Assembly: GCA_050697555.1 (NCBI GenBank)
Contig: JBOHAD010000005.1
Coordinates: 11,224 to 75,223, forward strand
Origin: DASQWP01 sp050697555
Lineage (GTDB): Bacteria; Actinomycetota; Thermoleophilia; Gaiellales; Gaiellaceae
Length of the DNA stretch: 64,000 bases
Direction of reading: 5' to 3'
The position numbers were made by a program, and so were the translations under genes. This document shows positions 49,844 to 58,255 of the stretch, one piece after another. The number at the start of each line of letters is the position of its first letter. The stretch's first letter is position 1. The notes under the pieces are model-generated. The model did not search any database. It saw only the letters and a list, made by a program, of their open reading frames with translations, and was not told the DNA's origin.

Positions 49844-51415
49844 CTAATCCGCCGCCGTCGCGGCGACCCCGGTCAGGCCGAGCTCGAGCTCGCCAACCGC
49901 CTTCACCCGGATCCGCGTCGCGTTGCCGGGCAGATACGCCAGCGGGACCTCGTCGACGTCCACCACACGCACGGTGTCCGGGCGGGCCCCCGCGTCGACG
50001 GCCCGCTGAGAGGCCTGCGCCACGGCCTCGTCGAGAACCGCGTCGCGCGAAGTGCCGTCGAGGCGGAAGATGCGGTCGGTCTCGCCGCCGGCCTGGGCGA
50101 TGGCCGCGCCGATGGCGTTCGCGACGGCGAAGTGCTTCGGCTTCACGACCTCGGTAGCCCCGCGCAGCCTCTCGCCGACGAGGATCGACCCGCCGCCGAC
50201 GACGACGACCGGAACCGCCGCTGCCGTCGTCTTCATCCGCTCGAGCCCGTCCGCGATCGAGCGCTCGACGAGCGCGAGCCCCTCCTCGACGAGCGCGCGC
50301 TCGAGCGAGGCGACCCGCTCGGGCTCCCCGATCGACGCGGCGCCGACGGCGACCGCAAGGTCGGTCGCCGTCAGGGTGTTGCCCCCGAATACGAGGGCGC
50401 GCCGCGGGAGCTCGTAGCCGACGCTGTCGGGCCCGACCGTGAGCACTCCGTCGCGGCGGACGACGCTGCCGCCCCCTACGCCGAGGGAGACGACGTCCGG
50501 CATGCGGAAGTTGGTGCGAACGCCGCCGATGTTGACCGCGAGCGAGGCCTCGCGGGGAAAGCCGTGGACGAGCACACCGATGTCGGCGGTCGTCCCGCCC
50601 AGGTCGACGACAGCGCAGTCCTCGAGCTCCGAGAGGAAGGCCGCGCCACGCATCGAGTTAGTCGGGCCGGAGGCGAACGTCGCTACGGGGTACCGCTCGG
50701 CGTAGTCGACGCTCATGAGCGTCCCGTCGTTCTGGGTCAAGTAGACGGGCGCCGCGATGCCGTGCTCGGACACTGCACCGCGGAACGCCCCGATGACGTG
50801 GGCGGCGAGCTCCCGCAGGCAGGCGTTGACGATCGTGGCGTTCTCCCGCTCCAGGAGGCCAATGCGGCCAATCTCGTGCGAGAGGCTGACGAGCGCCTCG
50901 GGCGCCTCGACCGCGAGGATCTCGGCCGCCTCCTCCTCGTGCTCCGAGCTCACGGGCGAGAATACCGAGGAGACCGCGATCGAGCGGATGCCCTTCGCGG
51001 CGATGTCCGCGCCGACGCGCCTCAGCTCTTTGCGGTCGAGAGGCGAGATGGCCCGACCGTCGAACTCGCTGCCGCCATGGCAGAGATACACGTGTCCGCC
51101 GAGGAGCGCGCGCACGCGCTCGGGCCAGTCGACCATCGGCGGCAGCGAGGCCGTCGCCGGCAGCCCGAGACGCACCGCCGCCGTCGGGACAAGCGAGCGC
51201 CCCTCCACGAGCGCGTTCGTGAAGTGGGTAGTGCCGATCATGACGCCGGCGGCACGGGTGGCGTCCGGGTGCGCCTCGGTCAGCCTGCGCAAAGCTGTCA
51301 CGATCCCGCTCGTGACATCGGCCGTCGTGGGCGCCTTGACCTCCGCCAGGACGTGGCGGCCGTCGACGAGCACGGCGTCCGTGTGCGTGCCGCCGACGTC
51401 GATCCCGATCCGCAT
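49844..51415 (-). CDS. Hydantoinase/oxoprolinase family protein (HyuA-like)
   Basis: The 523-residue protein begins MRIGIDVGGTHTDAVLV (ATP-binding ASKHA-like strand), has GVMIGTTHFTNALVEG, VVDLGGTTADIGVLVHG and VSLGVGGGSVV, which are diagnostic for HyuA-type hydantoinases/oxoprolinases. A HyuB partner is not seen. Start ATG 51415 follows GGAGG; palindrome site 5 lies 30 bp upstream. Likely hydrolyses a cyclic amide, with ATP. Confidence 0.88.
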   Translation of the reverse strand: MRIGIDVGGTHTDAVLVDGRHVLAEVKAPTTADVTSGIVTALRRLTEAHPDATRAAGVMIGTTHFTNALVEGRSLVPTAAVRLGLPATASLPPMVDWPERVRALLGGHVYLCHGGSEFDGRAISPLDRKELRRVGADIAAKGIRSIAVSSVFSPVSSEHEEEAAEILAVEAPEALVSLSHEIGRIGLLERENATIVNACLRELAAHVIGAFRGAVSEHGIAAPVYLTQNDGTLMSVDYAERYPVATFASGPTNSMRGAAFLSELEDCAVVDLGGTTADIGVLVHGFPREASLAVNIGGVRTNFRMPDVVSLGVGGGSVVRRDGVLTVGPDSVGYELPRRALVFGGNTLTATDLAVAVGAASIGEPERVASLERALVEEGLALVERSIADGLERMKTTAAAVPVVVVGGGSILVGERLRGATEVVKPKHFAVANAIGAAIAQAGGETDRIFRLDGTSRDAVLDEAVAQASQRAVDAGARPDTVRVVDVDEVPLAYLPGNATRIRVKAVGELELGLTGVAATAAD

Positions 51416-51445
51416 CCCGCCTCCGATTGACACCAACTCTACTGT

Positions 51446-51462
51446 TTGAGACGGTGTACCAA
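51446..51462. promoter_or_regulatory. 17-bp palindrome, site 5
   Basis: TTGAGACGGTGTACCAA lies in the divergent promoter between the hydantoinase-like gene and the kinase gene. On the minus strand it reads TTGGTACACCGTCTCAA, sharing GGTACA and the TGTCAATCG element 12 bases beyond with site 2. Confidence 0.65.
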
Positions 51463-51485
51463 ATTCTTACCTCTCACGGAAACTC

Positions 51486-52472
51486 ATGATTCCCGAGACC
51501 GAGGTGGTGACGTTCGGCGAGGCGATGATCCGCCTCTCGCCGCCGGGGGCGCAGCGACTGGAGCAGGCCCACACCCTCGATCTCTGGGTGGCCGGGGCCG
51601 AGCTCAACGTCGCCGTGGGCCTCTCGCGTCTGGGCACGCAGACGGCCTGGGTATCGCGGGTTCCAAAGAGTCCGCTGGGGCGCAAGGTGATCGCGCACGC
51701 GCGTGCCAACGGCGTCGACGCGAGCGGCGTCGTCTGGGCGGAGGACGGGCGGCTCGGGCTGTTATTCGTCGAGGTGGGCCAGACGCCGAGGCCGAGCGCG
51801 ACGCTCTACGATCGCGGTAGGTCGTCCTTCGCCGCCCTGGAGGGCGACGAGTTCGACTGGCCGGCCCTCCTCGCCGGCGCCCACGCCTTCCACACGAGCG
51901 GGATCACGCCGGCGCTCTCGCCCGGGTGTGCGCGCGCCGCGGCGGCCGGCCTGGCCGTCGCGCGCGAGGCAGGCTGCCACACATCGTACGACCTCAACTT
52001 CCGAGCTCTCCTCACGAGCCCCGAGGAGGCGAGGCGCCAACTCAAGGAGCTCGCGCCGACGATCGACACCGTCATCGCCTCGAGCGGCGAGGCGGCCGAG
52101 GTGTTCGGCCTCTCCGGGTCGCCTACGGAGGTCGCCGCGCGCATGCGCGACGAACTCGGCCTCTCCCGAGTGGTCGTTTCGAGCCGCGTCCACGGCCGCG
52201 ACGGCACGCAGTCCCGGCACAGCGCGGTCGTCGACGACGACGTGGAGGAGGTGCGCTCGGCCGAGTTCCGGACCGTCGACCCGCTGGGCGGCGGCGACGC
52301 GTTCTCCGCTGGCTTCCTCCATGGACTCCTCCAGGACGGGCCGCGGCGGGGACTCGAGCTGGGCGGCGCCGTTGCCGCGCTCAAGCAATCGATCCCGGGC
52401 GACTTCGCGGTCGTAAGCCCGGAGGAGGTCGACCAACTCCTGGACGGCGGCGACGTGCGCACGCGGCGGTGA
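51486..52472 (+). CDS. PfkB-family sugar kinase, 2-keto-3-deoxygluconate kinase-like
   Basis: The 328-residue protein has TFGEAMIRLSPPG near the N-terminus, GAELNVAVGLSRLG, and the PfkB C-terminal motif RTVDPLGGGDAFSAGFLHGLL, where the catalytic Asp is in GGGD. Together with the overlapping DapA-like gene this resembles a KDG kinase-aldolase pair that feeds sugar acids to pyruvate and a triose phosphate. Substrate is inferred. Confidence 0.85.
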   Translation: MIPETEVVTFGEAMIRLSPPGAQRLEQAHTLDLWVAGAELNVAVGLSRLGTQTAWVSRVPKSPLGRKVIAHARANGVDASGVVWAEDGRLGLLFVEVGQTPRPSATLYDRGRSSFAALEGDEFDWPALLAGAHAFHTSGITPALSPGCARAAAAGLAVAREAGCHTSYDLNFRALLTSPEEARRQLKELAPTIDTVIASSGEAAEVFGLSGSPTEVAARMRDELGLSRVVVSSRVHGRDGTQSRHSAVVDDDVEEVRSAEFRTVDPLGGGDAFSAGFLHGLLQDGPRRGLELGGAVAALKQSIPGDFAVVSPEEVDQLLDGGDVRTRR

Positions 52473-53368
52473 TCGTCGCTGGCACAATCGCCGCCGTCGT
52501 GACGCCGTTCACGGCAGGGGGGGCAGAGGTCGACCTCGACCTCCTCGACCGCCACATCGCCTGGCTCGCCGAGCACGGGATCCGCTGCATCGCCCCGCTC
52601 GGGACGAACGGCGAGGGGCCGTCCCTCTCGCTCGCCGAGCGTGAGCGTGTCATCGAGCACCTCGCGGGCCACCCAAGCGGCGTTGCGCTCCTGCCCGGAA
52701 CCGGCTGCACGTCGCTGCCGGAGACGATCGCCCTCTCGCGTCTCACCGTCGAGCACGGCGCGGCCGGCGTTCTCGTCCCCCCGCCCTCATACTTCCCGCC
52801 CGAGCGCGACGGGATGCTCCGCTGGTACGCGACGCTCGTCGAGGCGCTCCCCTCGCACGCGCGCGTGTTCCTGTACCACATTCCCCGCTACACCGGCGTC
52901 CCGGTCAAGGTCGAGACCGTCGCTGCGCTCCGCGAAGCCTTCGGCGAGCGGGTGGCCGGCGTGAAGGACAGCGGTCGCGACTCGGCGTACTCGATCGAGC
53001 TCCTCGACGCAGTCCCCGGCCTCGTCGTCCTCAACGGCTCAGACGGCTCCGTCGCCGAGGGCTACCGCGCCGGAGCGCACGGCGTCGTCTCCGCGCTCGC
53101 GAACTGCGTGCCCGAGGCCGTCGAGCGCGTCCGGGCGGCCGTGGCCGCCGGGGGAACCGGCGAAGCCGAGCAGGAGGCCCTGAACCCGATCCGCGAGCTC
53201 ACACAGCGCTACCCGCAGTGGGCGGCGCTGAAGTGTCTCGTGCACGCGGTGACGGGACTGCCGCGCTCTGACGTCCGCCCGCCGCTCGCCGACCTGAACG
53301 ACGCCGAGGCGGTCAAGCTCGTCGAGGCCTTCCGGGCGATTCCCGCGCCCGCGGGCGTCTTGCGCTAG
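52469..53368 (+). CDS. DapA/KDG-aldolase family lyase
   Basis: The 299-residue (beta/alpha)8 protein has GTNGEGPSLSLAE (substrate carboxylate site), Tyr136 in FLYHIPRYTG and the Schiff-base Lys166 in VAGVKDSGRDS. Members are dihydrodipicolinate synthases, KDG or other 2-oxo-acid aldolases. GTG 52469 overlaps the kinase stop (GTGA). Paired with the kinase, a 2-oxo-acid aldolase role is likelier than lysine synthesis. Confidence 0.85.
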   Translation: MIVAGTIAAVVTPFTAGGAEVDLDLLDRHIAWLAEHGIRCIAPLGTNGEGPSLSLAERERVIEHLAGHPSGVALLPGTGCTSLPETIALSRLTVEHGAAGVLVPPPSYFPPERDGMLRWYATLVEALPSHARVFLYHIPRYTGVPVKVETVAALREAFGERVAGVKDSGRDSAYSIELLDAVPGLVVLNGSDGSVAEGYRAGAHGVVSALANCVPEAVERVRAAVAAGGTGEAEQEALNPIRELTQRYPQWAALKCLVHAVTGLPRSDVRPPLADLNDAEAVKLVEAFRAIPAPAGVLR

Positions 53369-53799
53369 CCCTCTGGGACGATCCGGCCCCAGTCGGCGTG
53401 CGGCGGGTCGGGCGCCGAGCCGTGGAAGAGCCGCCACAGCCAGCGTCCGTCGCGCCGCTCGAGGACACCGCTGATCCGGTACTCGATCTGCGTCTCGCCT
53501 TCAGGCCCGGCCTCGACGATCGGGCCCTCGGCAACGACCCAGGCGAGATCGCCCGACCCGAAGACGTCACGCCGGTGCCAGTCCCACCGGTACGTGACGG
53601 GCTCCTCGAAGAAGAACGCGAGCAGCCGCCGTAATTCCGCCGGGCCCCGAGCCGTCTCGCCCTGCTCCGAGCCGAGCAGTAGGACGTCGGAATCCGGTGC
53701 GAACTGCGCCATGAGCCCCTCGAGGTTGCGGGTCGCCCAAGCCGCGTTGAAGTCGTCGAGGGCCGCTAGAAGAGCGGCGGTTCGGTCGTCGCGGCTCAA
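53365..53799 (-). CDS. SnoaL-like/DUF4440-type protein, TTG start
   Basis: The 144-residue protein LSRDDRTAALLAALDDFNAAWATRNLEGLMAQFAPDSDVLLLGSEQ ... EYRISGVLERRDGRWLWRLFHGS fits SnoaL-3/DUF4440. AGGAGG lies five bases before TTG 53799. It converges with the aldolase gene (stop overlap). It may be a housekeeping relative not tied to the cluster. Confidence 0.75.
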   Translation of the reverse strand: MSRDDRTAALLAALDDFNAAWATRNLEGLMAQFAPDSDVLLLGSEQGETARGPAELRRLLAFFFEEPVTYRWDWHRRDVFGSGDLAWVVAEGPIVEAGPEGETQIEYRISGVLERRDGRWLWRLFHGSAPDPPHADWGRIVPEG

Positions 53800-54265
53800 T
53801 GGAACCTCCTGTCCTCGCGAGCGGGCCACGCCAGCGTACAGACCCCGCGGCCCCTCCGATGACACTTCGCCGCCGCGACAGGCGACGGTGCTTGCATACT
53901 CAGTGACCCAGCTCAACGACCCAGCGCCCGAGGGCGAGCCCCAGGACGTCGCGGCAGACCGGCTCGCTGTAGGCGCGCGCCAGTGCCCGGCTGTACAACG
54001 CCCAAACAGGCCGGCGACGCGCCTAGTAGTCGGGCGCGTGGGCCGGTCTGAGACCTCGAGGGACAAACCGCAGTTCTGGACAGACGCTGGGCGGCGAGAG
54101 GGCGAGCAGGACGGCGGCCAGGAACCCGGCCGCGGAGGAGGCGGAGGCGGCGAGCGTGGAAGGGAGCTAGACCTGCACCGAGGCTGAGGCCTCCTTCACG
54201 CTCACGGGCGCGGGCGGGCATCCTCCCAAGGACTTCTACGGCCGCGACGAGGAGGCCCAGCGATC
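53800..54265. other. Gene-poor region between catabolic island and mobile remnant
   Basis: No intact gene is seen on either strand. Short open frames are arginine- and proline-rich and lack recognisable domains. Confidence 0.5.
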
Positions 54266-54522
54266 GACCTCAAGCACGTCCTCGGTGACGGCTTCGTGGT
54301 CGTCTGGTACTCCCCTTCTCTCCCCGCGGAGGACGTCGAAGCCCTCAAGACGTGGATCCAGAAGGACGACAAGGCGGTCGTCGGCGCGCCCGATCCGGAG
54401 CAAACCGTGCCGATCCGACCTTCACCGCCCGCCGCGAGCTCACCTGTTCGGAGCTCGAAGTCGAGACCCTCACAACCTTCCGCGACTCGTGGTTCGACAG
54501 CGTCGACATCGACGCCGGCTGA
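54266..54522 (+). pseudogene. Decayed DUF3105-like gene
   Basis: From 54266 the frame reads DLKHVLGDGFVVVWYSPSLPAEDVEALKTW, like the centre of DUF3105 proteins. It then loses sense near 54410, and a second frame continues FTARRELTCSELEVETLTTFRDSWFDS to TGA 54520-54522. A frameshift and a missing start make it a remnant. Family assignment is tentative. Confidence 0.4.
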
Positions 54523-54805
54523 GCGCCCGCGCTCTCCCGCCGGGCCTGGATACTCGTCGCCGTTTCGCTCTTCATCTTGAGCGTGGTGACGGCGTCTTTG
54601 CGATGACCCACGAGGCGCACCTCCTCTGGGTGGCCTTTGGGTTCGGCGTGCTCTAGGCGTGGACACTCGGCGCGGCAACCAACCCGTAGACGGACGAGCA
54701 CCTGAGCACCGCGCGCGGCCGAACCGGATGCATGGACGATCCGTAAGAGGACGCTAGGACATGCGCTGCTGCCTAGATCACACATGTCGCCAGAGCAGGG
54801 AGCGA

Positions 54806-56188
54806 CTACCGCTCGCGTGCGAACGCGTGCCAGCGCTCCGTTTGGAGCGACCGCTTGGGCGTGTGCTCATGCTCCCAGTAGCAGGCGCGGAACGCTCGTT
54901 GGACTGCGTCGGGGGTGTAGCCGCAGCGCTCAGCGGCGGCGGTGACGGCGTCCTCTTGTTCGAGCGTGAGCCGTGCGGGCAGAGAGCCGAGCCAGGCGCC
55001 GGCGCGGCTAAGCGCCTCGCGGCGGGCGCTCATCGGCGAGTCTGGCTTCGTGTCGCCGAGGAGCTCGAGCGCGCGCCAGCCGATACCGCACTCGCGCCGC
55101 TCCAAGAGCGCACGCCAGGGTTCTGCGCCGCGCGCGCGGACGAAGGCGTCCGCGTCCTTCGCCGGGGTGAGCCGGTGTGGATCGAGGACGAGGATGGCGG
55201 GGCTCCGCTTGGCCCGAGCCGCCTGCTCGATTGCCCGTGCGGTCGCCGTGCGTCCGGCCTCGTCGTTGTCGAGACAGAGCGTCACGGTCTCGATCCGTAG
55301 ACGAGCGAGGCGCTCGAAGAGCTCGGGGCGGGCGGCGGTGCCGCCGAGCGCGCCCACGTTCCCGATCCCGCGGACGCGCAGCTGGAGGAGGTCGAAGACG
55401 CCCTCGACGAGGACGACATCGCGCCTATTCTCGTACGAGCCGGCGAGGATGTCTGAGAGGCCACAGGGCGGAAGGCCGGTGCGGCTGGCGCCGCGCAGGT
55501 AGAGGTAGCGGCTGCTCGCCTCGCCGGCGTCATCGGGGACGCGCGCCCAGAGCGTCTTCACCTGCCCCCGCGCGTCCCGCCAAGGTCCGAGGACGCGCCC
55601 GGGCCAGCGCGAGTCGGCGAGGACACCCGAGTCGGTGATCTCTTCCTGCGAGTAGCCGTTGGCGAGGAGGATTGCCCTCGTCCGCTTCGGAGCTGGCACG
55701 ACACCGAGATCCAATCCCGTGAGCGCCTCAACCGGGAGGCCGCGCCGCTCCAGGTAGGCGCGCGCGCTCGCGCCGCGCTCGCTTGCGAGCTCGCGCTGAG
55801 AGAGCGTGACGAAGACGCCCAGGAGCTCGGCGCGGCGGTCGCGCGGCTGGTCGCGCTCGAGCGGGGTTGTGTCGACGCCAGCCCGCTCGGCGATCTCCCT
55901 GACCGCACGTACGAACTCCTGCCCACGGGGGGTCGCGCCGCCGCTGACATAGGCGGTCCAGAGCGTCGCTTCGCCCCCGTGAACGAGGAAGCCTCTGGGC
56001 GCAGGGCCGTGGGCGACGACCCGCTCTGCCCGGACGCCGAGCGCGCCGTGAGTGAACTCCTGGTTAGCGGCGACCCATCCCAGTCGGTCGCGCTTCCAGC
56101 CGAACTCGGGGAAGGCGCTGTCCAGCCGCTCCTGCAAGGCGGGCAGTACGACCTCGGTGTAGAAGTCGCGTGGGTTTGTTCGCTCCAT
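54806..56188 (-). CDS. TOPRIM-domain primase of mobile element
   Basis: The 460-residue protein has a DnaG-like central part with the TOPRIM motifs VVLVEGVFDLL near 265 and TLCLDNDEAGRTAT near 310, and ...LTPAKDADAFVR. No zinc-finger domain is seen; it is a plasmid/phage-type primase without the usual helicase. ATG 56188 follows GAGGTG. It is the last gene of a four-gene operon with RHH and nuclease genes, suggesting replication of an extrachromosomal or excised form. Confidence 0.85.
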   Translation of the reverse strand: MERTNPRDFYTEVVLPALQERLDSAFPEFGWKRDRLGWVAANQEFTHGALGVRAERVVAHGPAPRGFLVHGGEATLWTAYVSGGATPRGQEFVRAVREIAERAGVDTTPLERDQPRDRRAELLGVFVTLSQRELASERGASARAYLERRGLPVEALTGLDLGVVPAPKRTRAILLANGYSQEEITDSGVLADSRWPGRVLGPWRDARGQVKTLWARVPDDAGEASSRYLYLRGASRTGLPPCGLSDILAGSYENRRDVVLVEGVFDLLQLRVRGIGNVGALGGTAARPELFERLARLRIETVTLCLDNDEAGRTATARAIEQAARAKRSPAILVLDPHRLTPAKDADAFVRARGAEPWRALLERRECGIGWRALELLGDTKPDSPMSARREALSRAGAWLGSLPARLTLEQEDAVTAAAERCGYTPDAVQRAFRACYWEHEHTPKRSLQTERWHAFARER

Positions 56189-56203
56189 CTCAACTCACCT
56201 CAC

Positions 56204-56419
56204 TCAGTGGCCACGCTCGCTGAGGAAGGCATCGAGCGCCGCCGCTGTGATCTCCCCCATGCGCAGCTCGAGCCGCGGCGCCGCAAGGCGAAGCCGTTGC
56301 AAGAGCTCCGGCGGGAGCCGCGTCGAGAAGGGCGCGAGCAGGAGCGGCTCGGCCGACCGCGCCCGCAGCGGGACGACGGCCGGACCTCGCTTTTCGCTCG
56401 CCCGACGAGCCGTCCTCAC
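56204..56419 (-). CDS. Ribbon-helix-helix protein
   Basis: A 71-residue protein ending FSTRLPPELLQRLRLAAPRLELRMGEITAAALDAFLSERGH, a clear RHH/CopG-like strand-helix-helix. The basic N-terminus may be unstructured. GTG 56419 overlaps the stop of the 99-residue gene and has GGAGG three bases before. Possibly the operon's repressor or a partition/plasmid copy protein. Confidence 0.75.
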   Translation of the reverse strand: MRTARRASEKRGPAVVPLRARSAEPLLLAPFSTRLPPELLQRLRLAAPRLELRMGEITAAALDAFLSERGH

Positions 56420-56715
56420 TGGCCTCCAGCTTCCGTCCGTGCTTTCATGGATAGACGAGCTCGAATGCGCGTGTAGGCAGGTGAGATGTTGCCCAGGAAG
56501 TAGACAAGACCTTTGCCCTCCTCTTGCCCAGGACCCGCGTGGAAGGCCGTGACACACCGGGGAGGACAGGGGAACGGAGAGGAACGAAGACCCTGGAAAT
56601 CAGGGCCATACGTGCCCAGGCGGGCTATCCAGGGAGCCTGTAGGGGTCCAAAATCCGGATCTGCGCCTGTCGGGATGGATACGTAGCGTCGATCGGGAAC
56701 GTGAACGCGTCTCAT
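56416..56715 (-). CDS. Uncharacterised 99-residue protein in primase operon
   Basis: I do not recognise this protein (MRRVHVPDRRYVSIPTGADP ... GLVYFLGNISPAYTRIR). It is real by context: ATG 56715 overlaps the nuclease stop (ATGA) and its own stop overlaps the RHH start (GTGA). It contains short FGPLQAPWIARLGTYGPDFQG and two cysteines (CPPRC). Confidence 0.6.
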   Translation of the reverse strand: MRRVHVPDRRYVSIPTGADPDFGPLQAPWIARLGTYGPDFQGLRSSPFPCPPRCVTAFHAGPGQEEGKGLVYFLGNISPAYTRIRARLSMKARTEAGGQ

Positions 56716-57473
56716 CTCTCCGTACTCGGGCCGGAGGCGTCGGTGAGTGCTGTGGAAAGGAAGCGGTAGGTCCATTCCTCGGCGAAGCGGCGGGAGTCGG
56801 CAAAGACGACGTGGACTTCGGGGTAGCGCACCTCGAGCCGGGCGAGCTGATCGGCAAGCCAACCGCCGTCGACGTGCTCCAGCTTGTACAGCGCCGAGTA
56901 CCTGGCCTCGACCACGACGGCGGCGAGCGGGAGTTCGGCGAGTCGCTGCATTTGGAAGGCGAGCGTTCCGTCTGAGAGTGTGGCGGCGAGGTTGTCGAGG
57001 GTTTTGCGCTCGACCGCGGCGAGAACCGTCTCGTCGGTTGCGTGCACCGCATAGTCGCCTGCGGGCAGGGCCGTCCGCATCGTCTGCGCGCCTTGCTGGG
57101 TGAAGCGGAACGGGTAGCGCTCCCTGCTGTCGGTGGCGATCGTGACCGGATCGGCGAGCGTGCGTCGGCGGGGGATCCTGCCGCCGGGGTTGGCGGTGCG
57201 GGCCGTCTTCTGGGTCTGCCAGAAGATCGCCTCGCGGCCCTTCACCTGTGTGAAGACGAACTGGGAGCGGGCCAGCCGGGGACGATCGAGCAGCAAGTCG
57301 ATGGCCGCTCCACGCCTGCGGCACAAACGGACCGGTGTCTGCTCGATGATCTCGGCCTCCTCGGGCCAAGCGTCCTCGAACGCGTGGCAGTAGACGCGGG
57401 CGGTCGTCGGCCACGACTCCCGTGCCTTCAGGACGAGACCGCCCTCGAGCGGGAGCCGCAGCAAGTAGGGCAA
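56712..57473 (-). CDS. ERCC4-domain nuclease, possibly with N-terminal frameshift
   Basis: The 253-residue protein has a C-terminal XPF/ERCC4 nuclease fold: ATDSRERYPFRF, LPAGDYAV, VLAAVERKTLDNLAATLSDG and VVVEARYSAL, in which the ERK acid-basic triad is visible. The N-terminal ~100 residues are an unknown domain with a RRRGAAIDLLLDRPRLARSQFVF strand. TTG 57473 has no ribosome site. In another frame ATG 57496 reads MVARNPAG and would join LPYLLRL after one added base, so the start may be frameshifted or cut by the IS. Confidence 0.75.
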   Translation of the reverse strand: MPYLLRLPLEGGLVLKARESWPTTARVYCHAFEDAWPEEAEIIEQTPVRLCRRRGAAIDLLLDRPRLARSQFVFTQVKGREAIFWQTQKTARTANPGGRIPRRRTLADPVTIATDSRERYPFRFTQQGAQTMRTALPAGDYAVHATDETVLAAVERKTLDNLAATLSDGTLAFQMQRLAELPLAAVVVEARYSALYKLEHVDGGWLADQLARLEVRYPEVHVVFADSRRFAEEWTYRFLSTALTDASGPSTER

Positions 57474-57901
57474 CCTGCCGGGTTCCGCGCGACCATAAAA
57501 ACAGCTGCGTCGCCCGCATCTGCTCGGTCATGCGGCAGCAGCGTAGTACTCGTGGATCACCCCGCCCAGCACGTCCCGACGATGGATCTGCAAGCTCGGG
57601 GGCGAGGCCCTCGTCTGGGCTGAGCCGGCGGGTGGAACAAGCGCCAGCGAACGGTGCGGCCGCTCGGCGTTGTAGTGGGCCACGTAGCCGCGGAGGACCT
57701 GCTCGAGATGCCGGCGACCCAAGACCAGCACGTGGTCCAGACAGTCGTCGCGGACGGAGCGGACCCATCGCTCGGCGACCGCGTTCGCCTTCGGCGCCCG
57801 GATCGGCGTCTTGATCACCCTCACACCCTCGGAGCGGATGATCTGGTCGAACGGGCCCGAGAACTTGGCGTCACGATCGTGGAGGAGGAAACGCGCATCC
57901 T

Positions 57902-58028
57902 CTAGTCGCGCCTCGATCGCCAGGTTGCGGGACTGCTGAGTTACCCAAGCGGAGTCAGGACTGGAAGTCACTCCTGCCAGGTGCACGCGCCGCGAGCCCA
58001 ACTCGATGAAGAACAGCACATACAGCGT
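57902..58028 (+). repeat. 127-base duplicated overlap, left of gap
   Basis: These 127 bases are identical to 58129-58255 and end exactly at the N run. They are contig-end overlaps, not a biological repeat. Confidence 0.85.
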
Positions 58029-58128
58029 NNNNNNNNNNNNNNNNNNNNNNNNNNNNNNNNNNNNNNNNNNNNNNNNNNNNNNNNNNNNNNNNNNNNNNNN
58101 NNNNNNNNNNNNNNNNNNNNNNNNNNNN
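58029..58128. other. Assembly gap of 100 N
   Basis: One hundred unknown bases inside the transposase gene. The flanks share an exact 127-base overlap, so the true gap length is probably negative. Confidence 0.95.
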
Positions 58129-58255
58129 CTAGTCGCGCCTCGATCGCCAGGTTGCGGGACTGCTGAGTTACCCAAGCGGAGTCAGGACTGGAAGTCACTC
58201 CTGCCAGGTGCACGCGCCGCGAGCCCAACTCGATGAAGAACAGCACATACAGCGT
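58129..58255 (+). repeat. 127-base duplicated overlap, right of gap
   Basis: Identical to 57902-58028 and starting exactly at the end of the N run. Confidence 0.85.

Noticed and set aside
49844..51415. Complete HyuAB hydantoinase
   Set aside because: Only the HyuA-like protein is present; no HyuB-like gene was found in the window.
18834..53368. Ergothioneine degradation cluster, suggested by thiohydantoin-, hydantoin- and methylamine-type enzymes
   Set aside because: No ergothionase-like lyase or urocanase-like hydratase is present, so there is no support for the entry steps. Kept only as a possible chemistry.
57902..58255. 127-bp direct repeat as IS target-site duplication or a biological repeat
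   Set aside because: Both copies end exactly at the N run and the length fits an assembly overlap.
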